In this document: positions 1-12,198 of the stretch, piece by piece
Numbering within the stretch: the stretch's first letter is position 1
Layout of the letters: every line of letters begins with the position of its first letter
Assembly (NCBI RefSeq): GCF_000485595.1
Contig: NW_014577423.1
Location: forward strand, 194,343 to 246,494
Source: Priapulus caudatus
Taxonomy: Eukaryota > Priapulida > Priapulimorpha > Priapulimorphida > Priapulidae
Length of the DNA stretch: 52,152 nt
Direction of reading: 5' to 3'
Made by a program: the position numbers and the translations under genes
The notes under the pieces: model-generated
Seen by the model: the letters and a program-made list of their open reading frames with translations, nothing else
Told to the model about the DNA's origin: nothing
Database searches by the model: none

Positions 1-120
1 GTCAGATGCAGCTTGTAGAATCGCATGAGCGTGCGTCCGGCCGTCCGGCCGTCCGCCCGTCCGTGCGTGCGTCAACAGTTGGGCACAAATCTAAACGGCT
101 CAACGTAGGATTCGAAAGTC
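1..120 (+). repeat. Partial copy of the ~560 bp dispersed repeat
   Basis: Positions 1-115 are almost identical to 357-471: the same GTCAGATGCAGC start, a GTCC-rich stretch, then CAACAGTTGGGCACAAATC. The copy breaks off into (TA)n near 123. It is a truncated 5' end of the family annotated at 340-902. Confidence 0.85.
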
Positions 121-339
121 GGGTATATATATATATATATCGTAGCGCATTGTATAGAGAAGGAAATATAATAGAAACATGGCGGCGCGAAATAAAATTA
201 TTTTATTAAAGGGGAGACTGAAAATGGACGAGCAATATTATCACACACAGCATACCACAAACATACCAAGTGAAAGTCGCGGTGTGGAGTGACGGCGGTG
301 GGGCGATGTCGAGAGTGACGAGGGAACCCCCGTTTTTTA

Positions 340-902
340 TTAGCTCATCTGACATAGTCAGATGCAGCTTGTAGAATCGCATGAGCGTGCGTCCGGCCGT
401 CCGGCCGTCCGCCCGTCCGAGCGTGCGTCAACAGTTGGGCACAAATCTAAACGGCTCAACGTAGGATTCGAAAGTCGGGACGTAGGGGGGTAATCCGAAA
501 ACCAGTTGGGATGTCGAAGCTGGGGGTCAAAGGTCAAAGGTCAAGAGGTGTAAAAGAAGGGGGAACATCTCCGGTATAGGGAGGAAATGCAGAATTGCGG
601 CACAAATCTAAACGGCTCGACCTAGGCTCGTGATAGTCGGTGTATAGCATCATGGTACGAAAAGCCATCACTGTGCCGAAATTGGAGGTCACAGGTCAAA
701 GGTCAATGGGGCACAGGGCAGATTTTATACATTTTCTGAGCACATGTTCTGACGGAGCGATTGAACAACTTTTTTGTTTCAGCGGTGACCTACCATTTTA
801 TTGGCTTTATTGAAAGGACCATGAAATGTGCTTTCCACTGACGTGCGAAGAGTAAGTGTCTGATAACCTTTTGACCCTCAAGAGGAGGGTTAAACATGGA
901 TT
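340..902 (+). repeat. ~560 bp dispersed repeat, copy 1
   Basis: A long interspersed repeat that recurs in inverted orientation at 24441-24997 and 31671-32232. Landmarks in order: TTAGCTCATCTGAC end, a GTCC-rich stretch, a tandem GGTCAAAGGTCA block near 525-545, a second AGGTCACAGGTCAAAGGTCA block near 689-708, and a GAGGAGGGTTAAACATGGATT end. There is no long ORF, so it is a non-autonomous element of unknown class. The end near 345-365 is a small palindrome around CTGACATAGTCAG. Confidence 0.85.
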
Positions 903-973
903 CCTGAACTGCCTCAATGATGTCACAGTGTTCTGATATTCATAGCACATCCATAATCTGGAAACCCAATATG

Positions 974-1041
974 CCTCGATAGCCAAACGGCTACAGTACA
1001 GGATTGCGGCTCAAAGGTCTTTGGATCGAATACCATCCGAG
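974..1041 (+). repeat. tRNA-like segment, possible SINE head
   Basis: TAGCCAAACGG fits a Pol III A box inside a D-arm-like hairpin (TAGCC/GGCTA), and GGATCGAATACC downstream resembles a B box with one extra base. The ends (CTCGAT and ATCCGAG) could pair as an acceptor-like stem. It does not fold into a proper tRNA by eye, so a tRNA-derived repeat is likelier than a working gene. Confidence 0.3.
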
Positions 1042-1130
1042 TTTTTATTATTTACCTGTTTTCTGTATTTTTCTATCTTTATCCATTTAACTATTTCTTT
1101 CCAATTAAGGAAAATATTTACATGATTTAT

Positions 1131-1230
1131 TTACAACAATTTCATAACAACAAATAATTTTTACAACAGTTTCATAACAACAAATAATTTTTACAACAAT
1201 TTCATAACAACAAATAATTTTTACAACAAT
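1131..1230 (+). repeat. 30 bp tandem repeat, about 3.3 copies
   Basis: The unit beginning TTACAACAATTTCATAACAA recurs every 30 bp at 1131, 1161, 1191 and 1221 with a single A/G change. The spurious minus-strand reading frame here is a by-product of the 30 bp period. Confidence 0.9.
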
Positions 1231-1246
1231 TAAATTTATTTTTATT

Positions 1247-1346
1247 TTTAATAGGGTTAGGGTTATGATCACAATGCACCATAATACAGGAGTTTCAGGC
1301 ACGCGATTTGTATCAACCAATGGGATTTGGGAGGTATGCAGAATGC
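1247..1346 (-). repeat. Partial copy of the inverted-repeat element seen at 50650
   Basis: The stretch GGGTTAGGGTTATGATCACA, then AATGCACCATAATA, then GTATCAACCAATG and GGGAGGTATGCAG matches, in reverse orientation, the left half of the element at 50650-50916. That includes the junction between the element body and telomere-like GGGTTAGGG. It is a decayed solo half. Confidence 0.65.
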
Positions 1347-1620
1347 AGAAGGTTGCTGAAATGATGTGTACGCAACTGCGTATTTGCATATCTGCGCCTA
1401 ACAAAGGTGTCACTACGCACGACTTAAATGTTACGTTTATAACCGTAGCAACAGACCTCAGATGAGCCCAGACGCTCTGCGGCTCTTGTTTGTTAAGAGA
1501 AGCCATTAGATTACACGCAGGGGCTGGTTTGAGAAAGCCAATACATCAATGTACTCATATGCGTATATAGACATGGATCGGCTTGGTGCTATCTGCTCGA
1601 CAATATACTGCTATCCTACT

Positions 1621-1706
1621 ACGCACACACGCACGCTCACACGCGTGCACGCACGCACACACACACACGCACACACGCGTGCACGCACGCACACACACGC
1701 GCGCGA
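1621..1706 (+). repeat. CA/CG microsatellite
   Basis: Purine-pyrimidine alternating ACACGCAC-type repeat, a potential Z-DNA former. Confidence 0.85.
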
Positions 1707-1786
1707 TATTTAATGGCTAGCCAGATTCACTGCATTGATATTGATTTCTGAATTTGACATTTTCTAACGGGGCGCGCGTTTACACA

Positions 1787-1880
1787 TATACATATATATC
1801 AGGAGCGTATAATGACAAATGTCATTTGTCATTACATGTCATGACAATTTGTCATTATACGCTCCTGATATATATGTATA
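1787..1880. repeat. Palindromic element, CAGGAG family, copy 1
   Basis: Two 34 bp arms (1787-1820 and 1847-1880) are perfect inverted repeats containing ATCAGGAGCGTATAATGAC; the 26 bp centre is itself rich in TGACAT palindromes. The arms grade into TATA tracts, as in the related copies at 38911 and 41483. It looks like a foldback MITE inserted in (TA)n. Confidence 0.8.
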
Positions 1881-2153
1881 TAGCGTTTTATATGCTGCAC
1901 AAATACGAGAACCGCATACAGCCATTCTCCAAAGACTGTTTGATTACATGCGTCAACAAATAAAACTAGCTCGCAACAATCAATACTCGGTAAGCTTCGG
2001 AAATTATATTCCATTATTCGCTCGCTACAATGCTATCATCGGCGCTCGCAGATCGCGCACCGTCCTAAACTCATACAATAAATTCACGGAACCCGCGCCG
2101 CGCGCAAACCACGGGCCTAATAATGATACGAGTTAGCAGACGATCATCGTTGT

Positions 2154-2197
2154 CTACACACACTCACACACGCCCATGCACAAACACATGCACACGC

Positions 2198-2239
<42 letters not shown>

Positions 2240-2395
2240 CACCACACACACAAACACGCACACAAACACTGCACACTGCGCATCGCACCCGCACACGCAC
2301 ACGCACACACGCACACGCACACACACACACGCGCGCGCACACACACATACACACACACATATATATATATAATTCTATATAATTCTATATATATA
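2154..2395 (+). repeat. (CA)n microsatellite followed by (TA)n
   Basis: About 200 bp of CA/CG dinucleotides, then two copies of ATATATAATTCTATA. All apparent reading frames here are low-complexity artefacts. Confidence 0.95.
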
Positions 2396-2882
2396 TATAC
2401 GCACGTGTACATTTGGGACAGTGGCGCACACGCCGTGAATACACAAACGGTGCGCGCGCGTTTATATGCGCTCACGAGTATCTATCGCTTTAATATCCGC
2501 GTGCGCCACTCGATGGCCGTTTTTCGAATCCGGTCTCTCGGTCGAAGAGGCGCTCATCGATAGACTTTTGACGCGATTCGCCACCGCGACTAGGACACTT
2601 CAGATGGCCGACGAGACTGGCCGGCCGTCGCTGACACGTCACGTGACGTGCTCTAACCGAGAACGGCGGTTTGCGCGTGACGGCTAAATGTGTCGAGATG
2701 AAGAGAAAAGAGAAAGAAATGAATGAATAAAAGAGCGATATCAGTTCATAAGAAATCGTCCGTGTGTATCAACGTATTTGCATGGAGTCTCTTCGTCTGA
2801 GACGCAGCCATGGCAGACGTGGTAGCTATACTGTCGCGACGCCACCATCTGAAATGTCGGACTTTTACCGACCCATGAACTC
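2396..2882. other. No gene seen
   Basis: Mixed sequence. Short frames exist on the plus strand but show no recognisable domain, no splice-phase support and no conserved motif. Confidence 0.5.
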
Positions 2883-3125
2883 TACTAACCTTAGCCCTAG
2901 CCCTAGCCCTAGCCCTATACCTAACACTAACCCTAACCCTGCCCCTGCCCCTAACCCTAACCCTGACCTTAAACCTGACCGTGGCCCTAACCCTAACCCT
3001 AACCCTAACCCTAACCCTAACCCTAACCCTAACCCTAACCCTAACCCTAACCCTAACCCTAACCCTAACCCTAACCCTAACCCTAACCCTAACTCTAACA
3101 CTAATCCTAACCATAACACCAACCC
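2883..3125 (+). repeat. Interstitial telomere-like array (CCCTAA)n
   Basis: A nearly perfect run of about 20 CCCTAA units fills 2985-3090, flanked by degenerate CCCTAG, CCCTGC and CACTAA variants. The hexamer is the metazoan telomere repeat. The degenerate margins indicate an old internal array and not a chromosome end. Confidence 0.95.
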
Positions 3126-4778
3126 TTCCTGCGCCTTCAAGCACGCGTATTCCTGCTGCCACTACTGCTATAGTGCGTGCGTAATATCACGATATAGATG
3201 CCAACCAATATTACTTTTCGCGCTGACCTGAGAAGATATGCGGCACGCTCTTGATTATTTGCAGATAGTCATATATTGTTCGCATTTCATTATCTTACCG
3301 ATGCATAGTTGACTAACGTGCATATACGCGAGTGTGTGGATGTTGCACAAATTTTTCAGAATCTGAATATCCAACGCTAGAAGGGGACAAAACTAGCAAA
3401 CCGCGCGTGGGGAATTGCAAATTTCGGACAAGTATGGTATAGTGAGGTGACATGGAATGTAGGCAGATAAAACGAGAGGTGACAGAAATGGCACAAGAGG
3501 AAAGCAAATCTACAACCTGGCCGCACGCGAAAGCGGGATTGTTAACGAGGATGGCGGAGCAGCATTGCTGGAGAGAGATTGTTTTCAGTTCGAATTCGAT
3601 GCATTTGAGGCTAATTCTGCATTGCGTTTATAAATAGCCGACGCGAATTCGCGTTAAATGAGACTTTGCACTGCAAATTTTCTCAATGCTATTGAATGCT
3701 CTGCTATAAGTATTCCGATCGCGCATGCTTGTGTCGACGATGTGTTCCCCTTCGGGCTTCTGTCGCCGAATATTTCTCCCTGTGCTCTCTACACAAATTC
3801 GTGCACGCAGGAACGTAATCGATTCTCGTGCAGCGTTGTAGGGGGGTGTCCGTATCTCAGCCCTGCTATATTTCTAGCCATTTCTTGCTCGCGGTCTTTC
3901 CGTGCAATTCGAGGTTGAATTTACGTTCACAGACACGCGCGTACATTTCGCTTTAATCGTTGCAGTGGCATTATCGAGTCCGCCAGAGACGATAGAACCT
4001 CGGATGGAATACGTAATGCGAGGCGTATATACGTAGTATGTGACTTCTTTCTCTATCGCGCGCTGTTTCTTGCTCTCTGCTTGCTGCACAAGCAAATACC
4101 GACACTCGAGCACATGCAGCATGCCGGCTTCGATTTTCAATATGTGAAGCTGCATCCCAATCTCGCAATATAATCGAACGGCTTTGAACGAAGCCGGTGG
4201 CAGTTGGCATTTTCCCGCAAAATCTGTGCATTTTAATAGGTTTTTATATTAAAGTTACGAATGAGGTGTATTGCGTTCGCGAACGACGGAAAATCAATAG
4301 CACAAAGTTTGGTAATAATCATTACTCAGTAATCCAGAGCAAGCGAAAGGGCGACGTTGACTGGAAAATGGTTAACTTCTAAATCCTTTAGCTCATACGG
4401 GAGCACAGATTATCCGAGGCTCAAGTCTTGAGCGGTTTCGTCATTTTCCTACAGGAATTTTTTTGGTTTATTTATTTCGGCCTTATTTTTTCAAAATTGC
4501 TTTAGATCTTTCTTTGTTTATTTTTTATCTGCATTGTCTGCTGGTGCTAGTTGGGGGCATGCTGTGTGTTTTCACGTAGGTCTTAATGTTCTATCCCATT
4601 TGGCTGGTAAGGATCTTTTGGGGCAATTGTTCGCGAATGTTCGCATTGCTTGAAGTTTATTGATTGCTGCCCTGGTTGTTCTCCAGACTCTGTCCCGGTT
4701 AGAAAAACTGGATTGATGTTAGAGTTGAAGAGACGCTTTTGATAGCTTGTGAATTATAGTCCTATATATTATAGGAGG
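3126..4778. other. No gene seen; one tRNA-like motif
   Basis: No exon-like pattern could be supported. At 4389-4440 TTAGCTCATACGGGAGCA resembles a tRNA D-arm/A box, followed by a weak GGTTTCGTC in place of a B box, so it may be a decayed tRNA-derived repeat. Confidence 0.4.
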
Positions 4779-5272
<494 letters not shown>

Positions 5273-5432
5273 TTTACCTAACCCAGTCTATACCTACCAA
5301 TCATGCAGGCCACTCACTCATGTAGAGTCGCCTAACTGCATTGTATAAAGTATTAGCTGTCTAAGTATTAGTTACATAAGAATGATGAGTTAAAAGGAAA
5401 AAATTAAATACTATGCTTGGCCAGTTTATATG

Positions 5433-5434
<2 letters not shown>

Positions 5435-5468
<34 letters not shown>
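5435..5468 (+). repeat. (TA)n microsatellite
   Basis: About 17 TA units. Confidence 0.9.
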
Positions 5469-5471
<3 letters not shown>

Positions 5472-8400
5472 TCCACAATTTGTCTATCGTTAATACACCA
5501 TCATGCACCAATCCGAGTACGACGTTATATTAATGTAGAATGACATACTATTCGACGTACGTTCCTCGCTGGGTTAAATAGCCATCTTGTTGAATAGGGG
5601 CCATATGTTTGGTTTCCGTGATGGGCGTCCCACGCCTCCGGGAAATCGACTATGCCAGTCACATGCCAGCAAACATATATGGCATGAGGGAAATTGTGTG
5701 CGCTTGTATGGGTCCGTCGTAGATGGCTCGCCGTTGATTGCCTATTGAATTGACGTCGTTATATTTACTGTTGTTCGGTTTCGGTCTCGCCGTGACAGCA
5801 TCTTCTATCTGCGACGGCGCACTTTTGCAGCGTTGTCATATTGGGCTGTCATCCACGCTCAGCGCGGCATTTATCAGATTATGGACGGAGAATGCGTACA
5901 TTCGAGTAGGTTTCCCGAAGGGCGAAGCCCGGTCTTCTCAATTTGGAATAACAGCCTGCGCGCGTCAAGCATTCGTCGAGAGAGGCGCGCGACGAGCGGT
6001 GGCGCTGTCGGCGTATCGCAGCAGACATGGCTGATTGATGAGCTATGTTGTTATCGCCGCCTTCGCGATGGCTTCATTATATACGGCCTTCACACAGTTT
6101 CCGACGGCCGCGATTCCATATTTCCTCCGTCCTCTTGTTAGCGGGCCAGAATGTTTATATATTGCCAAGATGAAATCGGTTTCGCGTTTTAGCGATAAAT
6201 CTATTTATCACCGCGTACATATTGAGTGCCTTTGCTGAGTTGCCGCTATTTAATATAAGTTATTCTTAATAGTTAATATTAACAATACTTTATTATATAA
6301 CAGTTAGCTTTCTAGTGCACCCATATCTCGGCACTTCGTCACGCCGGCGTACCAACTACTCTGTAAATGGGTTGATAGATTTGAGTTATGTTGGGTTTTT
6401 AAATGCACCATTGAGTTGATACTAACATCGTCCCTCGTTAATTAAAAGCAGCCTTGCTCTGTGTGGATATACCAATTGTTGATTCGAGCTCTAATTTTCC
6501 GAATGTCGCCATTATATCCGTTTATGGGCAAATAGACGCGAATGCATTATGAGAATGAGTTGGACGGTCTTCCGAAATTCTCTATCAACGAACAGAAAAT
6601 TGCCCAAGCTGGAATGGTAGTATTAATTGCACTATCAGATGAAATTGCACACAAAGCCACACGAATCTACCCATTTACAAAATCGTCGAGTTTCTTGCTA
6701 CTGGCGAGACATTAAACAGATATTTCGCAGCGAAAGATATTTGCCGTTTTAAATTTTTAAAAGTAAAACCTCATTATAAATGTTTTGACGCATATATTAG
6801 CATGTTTGCAGAGTCACAATGAATAATTATAAATGACATATTAAGTTAATTCGGCTTTGCCGAGTTCGTTTGAATAAGTTGGCACACGAAAGCCTGAACA
6901 TAACGAGCCCGTCTAACTGTACAGATGGACTACCAAACTTGAATGAGTGTGAAACCAGAGCTCAAGGGCTGGATCTGAATATCCTGAACAGATTGTACTT
7001 GTTGTAGAAACATTCGTTGTAGAAGGTCTTTAAAATCAGATCAAATTCTAATCAGAAGTTAAAATAAAATCAGTTAATATGTTTGCATATATGCGCGGGC
7101 GCAAAAGTTTCTAGTCTATGCTATTACTTTGACGCCTCCTTCCCCCATGTGCGTATGCGCACACGAACGGCATTGATACACCTAGATTATACATGTATTA
7201 TCATTTATCAGGTAAAATAAGTGTACAGATGCGTATTACATTTACAATGAATATCAGCACGAATGCAGGCCGTAGCTCTCTTGTTCCAGTATACCCTAGT
7301 TGGCGGCTAGCTAAATTGCAAATTAATAGCATCATTAATGGTATTCAGTCACGAATTCAATTAAAGCTTAATTCGGGTGGTGACCTTGAATTCACGCACT
7401 GACTCACCCGCGGAACGAAGTCGCTAGGGATTTTATTTGTTAATTAACATTAATTGTCGCAGAGCAAGCGATAATTAATGTCTTTATGAACTCGAACCCA
7501 ATTAGAAGTTTAGAAAAATGGCTGAAAATATGAAGAAAGCCTTTTCACTTTTATCATCGACCAAATCGACTGATCTAACTGCAATCGTAAACCAAATATT
7601 GTGTGTCGAAATTTCGAGAAAACTTTGACAAATGAAGTTACGATAACAGGAATATAACTAAGAAGGATAAACACTAATACTATGACGACGCTCTTTTATG
7701 TTATCCATGACTGACAATTCATTTTGGATTGTGCCATCGTGGCGATCTACAGAGTTTACACAACACTGACTAAACTAATTTCCGCAGTTTTTCGCATGTC
7801 TGTATGTCAGTCCGTCTGTTTGCATGTGTGCCGACGGGACTGGCTTGCTTGATGGGCTGGCTAGCTACCGCTATATCTGCTTGCCTTTTCTATGTCCCGT
7901 TAATTCATATTATATATCGCGTAGAATTTGTCAAGTCTAAACATTTCCGGTGAGGGTATTCATTGGAAATTATTAACGAAGGTTATAAATGTGCGACATT
8001 GCCAAGTGTGTGACAAACGTATTATTGTATAGTCACTAAAGAGCAACGAGTCGTGCGCACATTCATTCCGTATCCCTGTGGACAAAAACGGGTCTCGTTA
8101 GGCGCTAATAGTAAATTCAATTTTGCGTCACATATTATTTTAGCGATAAACGATGAAATCATAATAAACGGCAACTCCGGCAACATTCAATGCGCACGTG
8201 TTATCAACGGGTGTGAGATTTCGGCGTGGCATGTAACGTAAACCGCTTCGAATGCGGGAAATTGGCACCGCGGCCGCCTCAACACTCGAGTTAAAACGAA
8301 TTCGCCGTTTCGGGATAATGGGACGGGCGAAGCTGGACCGCCAACAATCACTGTCCCTGGTCGTTAATTTCGAAATTAAACAGGACAGCACATGCGTTAC

Positions 8401-8985
8401 ACGACTTCCCGCGGGGTTGTCCAAACGCAAGCAACGGAAATTTCCTCAATAATTAAAATCGTTAGCCTTCCTCTCCTCAGCGGGCATCTCCTTCGTCGCA
8501 TCGCGACGCAGGCCAGCAAGCTAAAACAACTCACGGGTGCATTATTAATATGCACAAGTGTCTGAGCTGATATATGCGCGTTAATTTGCGTGCTGACGCG
8601 CAATGTACTCTCTCGCAGGACGCGGCGAGATGCCTTGAAACCTCCCAACGCGCAGAGCGATGCTCTCCATACCAACGATGTTTGGTTACCGCGGCGGAAT
8701 ACAGCCAGCGCGCGATTCCTCGTTAGAAGTCAGTCAACAGTTTCTCCCGCAGCGGTGGTAGGATTTGACGAGTCTTTATGGGTTCTCTCGTGTAACATTT
8801 GGCCGAACTCCTACTGCGCGCTTTACTGGTTACGAGGCTCTATCGTGGGCTATTGAGACCTGGCGATGGAAGATCGACGCGACCTGCTTGCCCGGTAGAT
8901 AAAGACACGTACGGGGAAAGAGATAGCGAGCGAGCGCTCAGCGAGGAAAAGACTAACCAGGTCGAATTGCAAAAAAGAGAAATGA
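5469..8985. other. No gene seen
   Basis: Both strands were scanned for domain-like frames bounded by splice signals. Frames of 60-100 codons exist (for example near 5740-6140 and 8250-8850) but none gives a recognisable protein, and the translations look like random sequence. Confidence 0.5.
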
Positions 8986-9085
8986 TAGAGAGAGAGACAG
9001 AGAGAGAGAGAGAGAAAGTGGAAGATGGCGTAGGGAGAGAGGGGGAAAATGGGGAGAGAGAGACAGAGAAAGATAAATAAATAGA
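8986..9085 (+). repeat. (GA)n-rich purine tract
   Basis: Imperfect GAGAGA/GGGAGA repeats. Further GA tracts lie at 9443-9482, 10796-10832 and 10880-11020, with CA/CG repeats at 9300-9370. Confidence 0.9.
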
Positions 9086-9446
9086 GAGCGGGGGAGACGA
9101 CATGCGTTACCAGTTATCTATCATTGGAACCCACTCAGAAACAAACCACTCTCTGCTCCTCTGTGTATTAAAGCCTTCCCCTGGCCAATCGGCTGGGGCC
9201 GTAAATCGTCACAAACGTCGCCACCCGGCAGATAAAATCCATGTTGGCAAGCTCTGGAGAGCTAGAGGCAGAGATATGGACAACAACAGGCACGAACGCA
9301 CTCACTCGCACGCACGCGCGCACACTCACGCATAACCATGCTCACGCGCACGCATAACACGCGCACACAAACGAGGACGGATAGTTGGCCCCTCTGCTGA
9401 CTGCTAAAGAGAATGATAGTGATGGAGCGGAGAGGAAGGAAGAGCG

Positions 9447-9486
<40 letters not shown>

Positions 9487-11875
9487 CGCGAGCGATCTGT
9501 AGCGGTGAGAGCGATAAAGACCGCGAGGGAAAGGAATGATAGAGGTTGGAAGGGCGGGAGAGAGGGAGGGGAAGATGCTTATATGGTAAGACCACAACGC
9601 CATAAAGCCTTGTTATTATAATTAAACTATAACGCAATTATAATGTAACTGTAATGCAATTATGATGTAAAGCGAGCAGTGCACACGTTACTAATTGACG
9701 CCAGCTAGGGGAGCGTCCATAGATGATGGAGTACTTCATTATAGTCGCCCGCGACCGCTACGGGCTTTCACCACCGTATAACCTCGCGAGATGGAAAGGT
9801 GTGGAAAATGTCACAATAATCCACCGATGCCTTCCATCGCATCGCATATACCCGTCTACTCGTGTCTTACACGTACGAAATCCTCGGCCACCTTCTTAAA
9901 GTACTCGTCTCTGCTTCATTTACTCTTCCACGTCGATAGTTAAGGCGTTAGAAGCATTCACCGAAAATCATTGCTTTCAGATACAACGGTCCATCGCATG
10001 CACGACGGAGTCAACAATCTTCCCACCGGCCCACGCAGCCTCCAAGAAGCCCTTCGACAATGAGAAGGGCCAGTAGCAGGACACTGCTCCTCTAGCGCTA
10101 CGCTACACGGGACACGTCGTGTCAGGATACCAACATATATATCGGCGCATACATATTTGATGTGTGGTTAACCGATATTCGCCGTAGCCACCAGTCGCTC
10201 TAAGAGTAATAATCACGCAATGCAATAAGCGGTGAGAATGAACACATACATTAGCCCGGGAGAGCCCGGGTGCGCACAAGCGACTGATGGCACGTCGAAA
10301 CCTCGCCAAGGCCGCTGTCACTTGACTAGACGAGGGCCCAATCGCGAGGCGACACGTTGAGCAACTTGCTTTCGCGTGCCGGTCGAGAGAGCGCTATCAT
10401 CGCTCTAAGTCTAATTGAATTTTCTTTTCTCTGAGCGATTTCAGCACAATTGCCTCCCCGAGATATCGCATCGAAGCCGGCTCGAAAGCACGCGACGCTG
10501 GCAACGGTGCGATAAAATATTCGAGTGGAGCTGGAGCACTGGCGACGCAGCGACACTTGACAGAACCTATAAGCTACTTGTCAGCGATTATGCAGAGAAA
10601 TGGCAATCCCCGCTGATCCACGTGCGCCAAACGAGGCCGTCAGTAATAGAAGGGCGAGCGATGGAAACGCAGGGAGGTTGGGCGGGATATATCCTTTTTT
10701 GGCGCGGAGAAGTCAGCGTTCCGTTGCGCATAAACACACAATGACGCAAAGCTACACAACGACAGAGATGTTTTCTGGACGGCAATCCTATACCCGAGAG
10801 AGAGAGAGAGAGAGAGTGAGAGAGAGAGAGAGGGTAAAAAAGAGCGCGCGAGATAATGCAGCGTGTGTAAGAGGGGACCGCGAGATCGAGAAAGTGAGAG
10901 AGCGAGAGAGCAAGATATCGAGATGACGGAAATAGCAAAAGAAAGGCAGAAATAAAGCAAAAAGAGAGATGGTGAGAGAGAAAGAGGAGGATATGGAGAG
11001 AGATGGAGAAAGAGAGTAGGCAATTAGTGTCAGAAACCACGCAAACCTAGTGCTCTGCTCACCGTAAGTACCGTAGGCGTTGCCACGCATACTACGCACG
11101 CATGGACTCGGCACTGCTCATTGGAGGCTAACAAGTCGCTCGGACACGCTCGTCGTGCGCGCGCAGCTCGCGACGCCGATTCTAGATCAAAGGAGCCGCC
11201 GTCGTCGTCGCGGACAGCATTGACAAAAAAGTGGTGTCGTCAGTAGCGTACGCTCGCCTCGCACATTTCAAGCGCCCTGGCCAGTAATTGCGACATGCGC
11301 ATACCATCAACGGCAGCAATGCGGATTTGTAGAACAGGGTAGGGGAGGAAGGAAGACGAGGGGTGCTGACGGGATGATGGACAAGTGTACGGACGTGTTT
11401 AAGCGTGTCTAAAATCAGTGCCAAAACGTGGCGGATGTTGGAATCATTAGGTGTTGAATGTTGGAATTACTCGATCCATTATCGTTAATTAAGTTATTTG
11501 CGAGAATGTGTGAAAAATCATTGCATCGCTGTCAGCAGGCGTCGTCAGAGCGATTGTTACTCCTAAAACTATTCCTAACTCTTACATTATATCTTTTATC
11601 GCTGAGAGGAAATTAAGTTTCCGTGAACAATTTTAAGCATATTTGCTACGAAGTGGAGGGATGGGTTGCAGGCTGGCCCAGGCTGTCGCAACTATTACAA
11701 GAAGGCGATTACACGACAAAATGTAACTCATCACTCGTTTCTTGACTACAACACGCTCTGAGGATCGCTGTGCCGCTATTGACATGAAACTTTCCATTCC
11801 AGGTGAATTAAAAATATGCAATTAGTACAATACAATACTACTAGTAGACATACTCCTCTTGTAATATAGGCCTAT
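9086..11875. other. No gene seen; GA and CA tracts
   Basis: Interrupted purine tracts give long but low-complexity reading frames rich in Arg-Glu or Ser-Leu. They were not accepted as coding. Confidence 0.5.
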
Positions 11876-11931
11876 TCTCTCTCTGTGCCTCTCTCCCTCT
11901 TTTTTTATCTCTCTTTTCCTCCCTGTATCTG

Positions 11932-12009
<78 letters not shown>

Positions 12010-12041
12010 CATCCATCTATTTATATATCTATCTATCTCTC

Positions 12042-12080
<39 letters not shown>

Positions 12081-12161
12081 GTTTCTCTCTCGCCCTCTCT
12101 CTCTCTCCGTCTGTCTCTCTCTCTCTCTTTCTTTGTCTCTCTCACTCTTTCTTTCTTTCTT

Positions 12162-12196
<35 letters not shown>
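11876..12196 (+). repeat. CT-rich compound microsatellite
   Basis: (CTAT)n about 11930-12010, (CTGT)n about 12045-12075, then (CT)n with CTTT units to 12196. The 117-codon frame over it is low complexity. Confidence 0.95.

Positions 12197-12198
<2 letters not shown>

Noticed and set aside
2123-3231. Several overlapping frames of 70-155 codons on both strands
   Set aside because: They translate CA repeats and CCCTAA arrays (His/Thr, Asn/Pro, Leu/Gly or Arg/Val runs).
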